Source: an uncultured Pseudokineococcus sp. (GTDB lineage Bacteria; Actinomycetota; Actinomycetes; Actinomycetales; Quadrisphaeraceae). From it: a DNA stretch of 48,849 nucleotides. This document shows, one piece after another, positions 48,009-48,849 of the stretch. Each line of letters starts with the position of its first letter. Position 1 is the stretch's first letter. A model generated the notes under the pieces. That model was given only the letters and a program-made list of their open reading frames with translations, did no database searches and was not told the origin of the DNA. The stretch is taken from NCBI RefSeq assembly GCF_947495735.1, contig NZ_CANMAA010000020.1:1-48849 (forward strand), in the 5' to 3' direction. The translations under genes and the position numbers were made by a program.

Positions 48009-48038
48009 ACTGTAGCCCGTCCGTACCGGCGACCGCAA
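48009..48038 (-). promoter_or_regulatory. Set-2 leaderless promoter (Rv3235-like)
   Basis: Minus strand: TTGCGG (48033-48038), 18 bases, TACAGT (48009-48014), six bases, ATG (48002). The spacer has CGCCGGTACGGACGGG, nearly the same as at 42876. The 240 bp from here to 48278 hold no other feature I can support. Confidence 0.63.
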
Positions 48039-48278
48039 TGGTAGCGGCCACCTAGTTAGGTCACGTGTTGGTCACGGTGGGGCGGCGGGAGGGCGGGCGC
48101 CGGGGCCGGTCGTCGGCCAGAGCAGGGGAAGAAAGTTGGCCGGTCGTCCGCATTCTGGGATGGGGGAGGGGTGTGGGGGGTCCCGTTGTCGGTGGTGGCA
48201 CCTAACGTATGTGGTGTCGAAACGGGGAGTGTTCCGGTGCCGGGGTCGCCCCGGGCAGGTTCGGCAGTGGGAGTGGTC

Positions 48279-48521
48279 ATGTCGTGGAACGCGCTGGTGC
48301 GGCTGGAGCAGGCGTCTCGGGTGGACGTGGTCGTGACCTCGGTGGAGTGCGAGGCCGAGGGCTGCGGGCTGGTGGACGAGACCGCGGAGGTCGAGGTGGC
48401 CGCCGGTGACAGCGCCGGGTGGTGGGCCTGCCCGTCCTGCGGGTCCGAGCGGGAGGTCGAGGTGGACGACGACGAGCCCAACGACCCCGAGCCGGAGGAG
48501 CCCTGGGGGTGGGAGCCCTGA
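48279..48521 (+). CDS. Small acidic zinc-ribbon-like protein
   Basis: 80 residues from the ATG at 48279. A Cys pair ECEAEGCG (C24, C29) and CPSCG about 20 residues later make a likely zinc ribbon; the C-terminus is strongly acidic with EDDD- and PEPEEP-like runs. No family is recognised. Similar small zinc-ribbon proteins are common in actinobacterial mobile elements. Confidence 0.6.
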   Translation: MSWNALVRLEQASRVDVVVTSVECEAEGCGLVDETAEVEVAAGDSAGWWACPSCGSEREVEVDDDEPNDPEPEEPWGWEP

Positions 48522-48664
48522 GCCCCCAGGGCGGCGCCCCCGGCCCCGGGGGTGCCGCCCTCCCTCCGGGCAGGGGGGAGGGCGGCCCCGCCGTCGGCGG
48601 GCGCCTGGCCGTCGAGCACCTGCGGGTGCTCGCCCCGGGCGAGGACTTCGACCCCCTGACCTGA
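48509..48664 (+). CDS. Possible very small ORF
   Basis: 51 residues from a GTG at 48509, overlapping the zinc-ribbon gene by 13 bases in another frame. The Gly/Pro-rich start and the segment LAVEHLRVLAPGEDFDPL give little to go on. Codon use is compatible with coding but the region is repetitive; I give it low confidence. Confidence 0.25.
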   Translation: MGALSPQGGAPGPGGAALPPGRGEGGPAVGGRLAVEHLRVLAPGEDFDPLT

Positions 48665-48688
48665 CCCCCTGACCTGACCCGCTGACCT
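48650..48688. repeat. 13-bp tandem repeat
   Basis: GACCCCCTGACCT is repeated at 48650 and 48663, with one change at 48676 (GACCCGCTGACCT), and a partial copy follows at 48689. The first copy includes the end of the small ORF. Confidence 0.85.
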
Positions 48689-48770
48689 GACCCCCTCGGC
48701 CCGGGGCGGCCGGGCGAGCGCTCCCCGCCCGCACGGCCGCCCCGTCCACCATGAGCCACCCCCAAGAGCC

Positions 48771-48849
48771 CGCAGGAGCCCCCAGGAGCCCCCAGGAGCC
48801 CGCAGGACGGCCGCAGGACGGCCGCAGGACGGCCGCAGGACGGCCGCAG
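48771..48849. repeat. 10- and 11-bp tandem repeats at the right edge
   Basis: Three 10-bp units ending in CAGGAGCC (48771-48800) pass into four perfect 11-bp units CGCAGGACGGC (48801-48844) and a partial fifth cut by the window end. Unit lengths are not multiples of three, so the array is probably non-coding. Eleven base pairs is one helical turn, as in iterons. The true length cannot be seen. Confidence 0.8.

Noticed and set aside
48771-48849. CRISPR array at the right edge
   Set aside because: Units are contiguous 10-11 bp repeats without spacers.

Overview
The window is very GC-rich, uses many GTG starts, and is packed with 1- to 4-base start/stop overlaps. It carries a WhiB-family protein, Tcp-type conjugation proteins and an Rv3235-like protein, so the host is almost certainly an actinomycete (Actinomycetota); the genus cannot be fixed from sequence alone. 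No rRNA, tRNA, ribosomal or central-metabolism gene is present. A partition pair, a complete-looking Tad pilus locus, a type IV secretion/conjugation operon, an FtsK-like DNA pump and defence-type cargo point to a large plasmid or integrative conjugative element. No replication initiator, relaxase or integrase is recognisable inside the window.

Layout. 1-7992 (minus): Tad/Flp pilus operon (SAF/CpaB-like, TadZ, TadA, TadB, TadC, Flp pilin, three TadE/G-like minor subunits, a LysM protein running off the left edge). 8101-8519: small ArsR-like regulator with a leaderless promoter. 8706-10270 (minus): ParA and a tandem ribbon-helix-helix partner, preceded by CTAG boxes. 10864-11904 (minus): sigma-like regulator with a CRP-type site upstream. 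12208-22373 (plus): conjugation operon (small protein, TcpC/VirB8-like, two small membrane proteins including a TcpE-like one, VirB4-like ATPase, polytopic membrane protein, three-domain peptidoglycan hydrolase, single-pass protein). 22454-30521: cargo with two full-length paralogous SIR2-domain proteins arranged divergently around a Phd/RelE toxin-antitoxin pair, a candidate HEPN-like protein, a membrane protein with a GNAT-like tail, an HTH protein and a CoiA-like nuclease. 30522-31059: structured non-coding region. 31060-33788: FtsK/TcpA-like pump. 33785-38301: DUF4236-TPR protein, WhiB operon, small membrane proteins, GIY-YIG protein, winged-helix protein. 38249-45263 (minus): helicase-associated-domain protein, SF1 helicase, prepilin peptidase, unknown proteins, and a VWA/metallopeptidase plus MoxR ATPase pair. 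45420-47356: a small ORF and a low-GC, frameshifted third SIR2 gene. 47433 to the end: Rv3235-like gene, a small Cys-rich protein and tandem repeats.

How it fits together. Two sets of repeated promoter-like sequences organise the window. Set 1 (GTCACATCTG, 13-bp gap, CCTAYCC) precedes the conjugation operon, the FtsK pump and the WhiB operon, with a looser copy before the Flp pilin gene. This suggests that pilus, channel and pump are switched on together, perhaps by the sigma-like protein or WhiB. Set 2 (TTGNGG, 17-18 bp, TANNNT, 6-7 bp, ATG) gives four apparently leaderless starts on the minus strand, for the helicase, a small protein, MoxR and Rv3235-like genes. It marks a second regulon that includes the prepilin peptidase needed for the distant pilus locus. 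The most interesting cargo is the SIR2-A / Phd-RelE / SIR2-B cluster. The most interesting uncharacterised operon is MoxR-VWA-unknown-peptidase-helicase.
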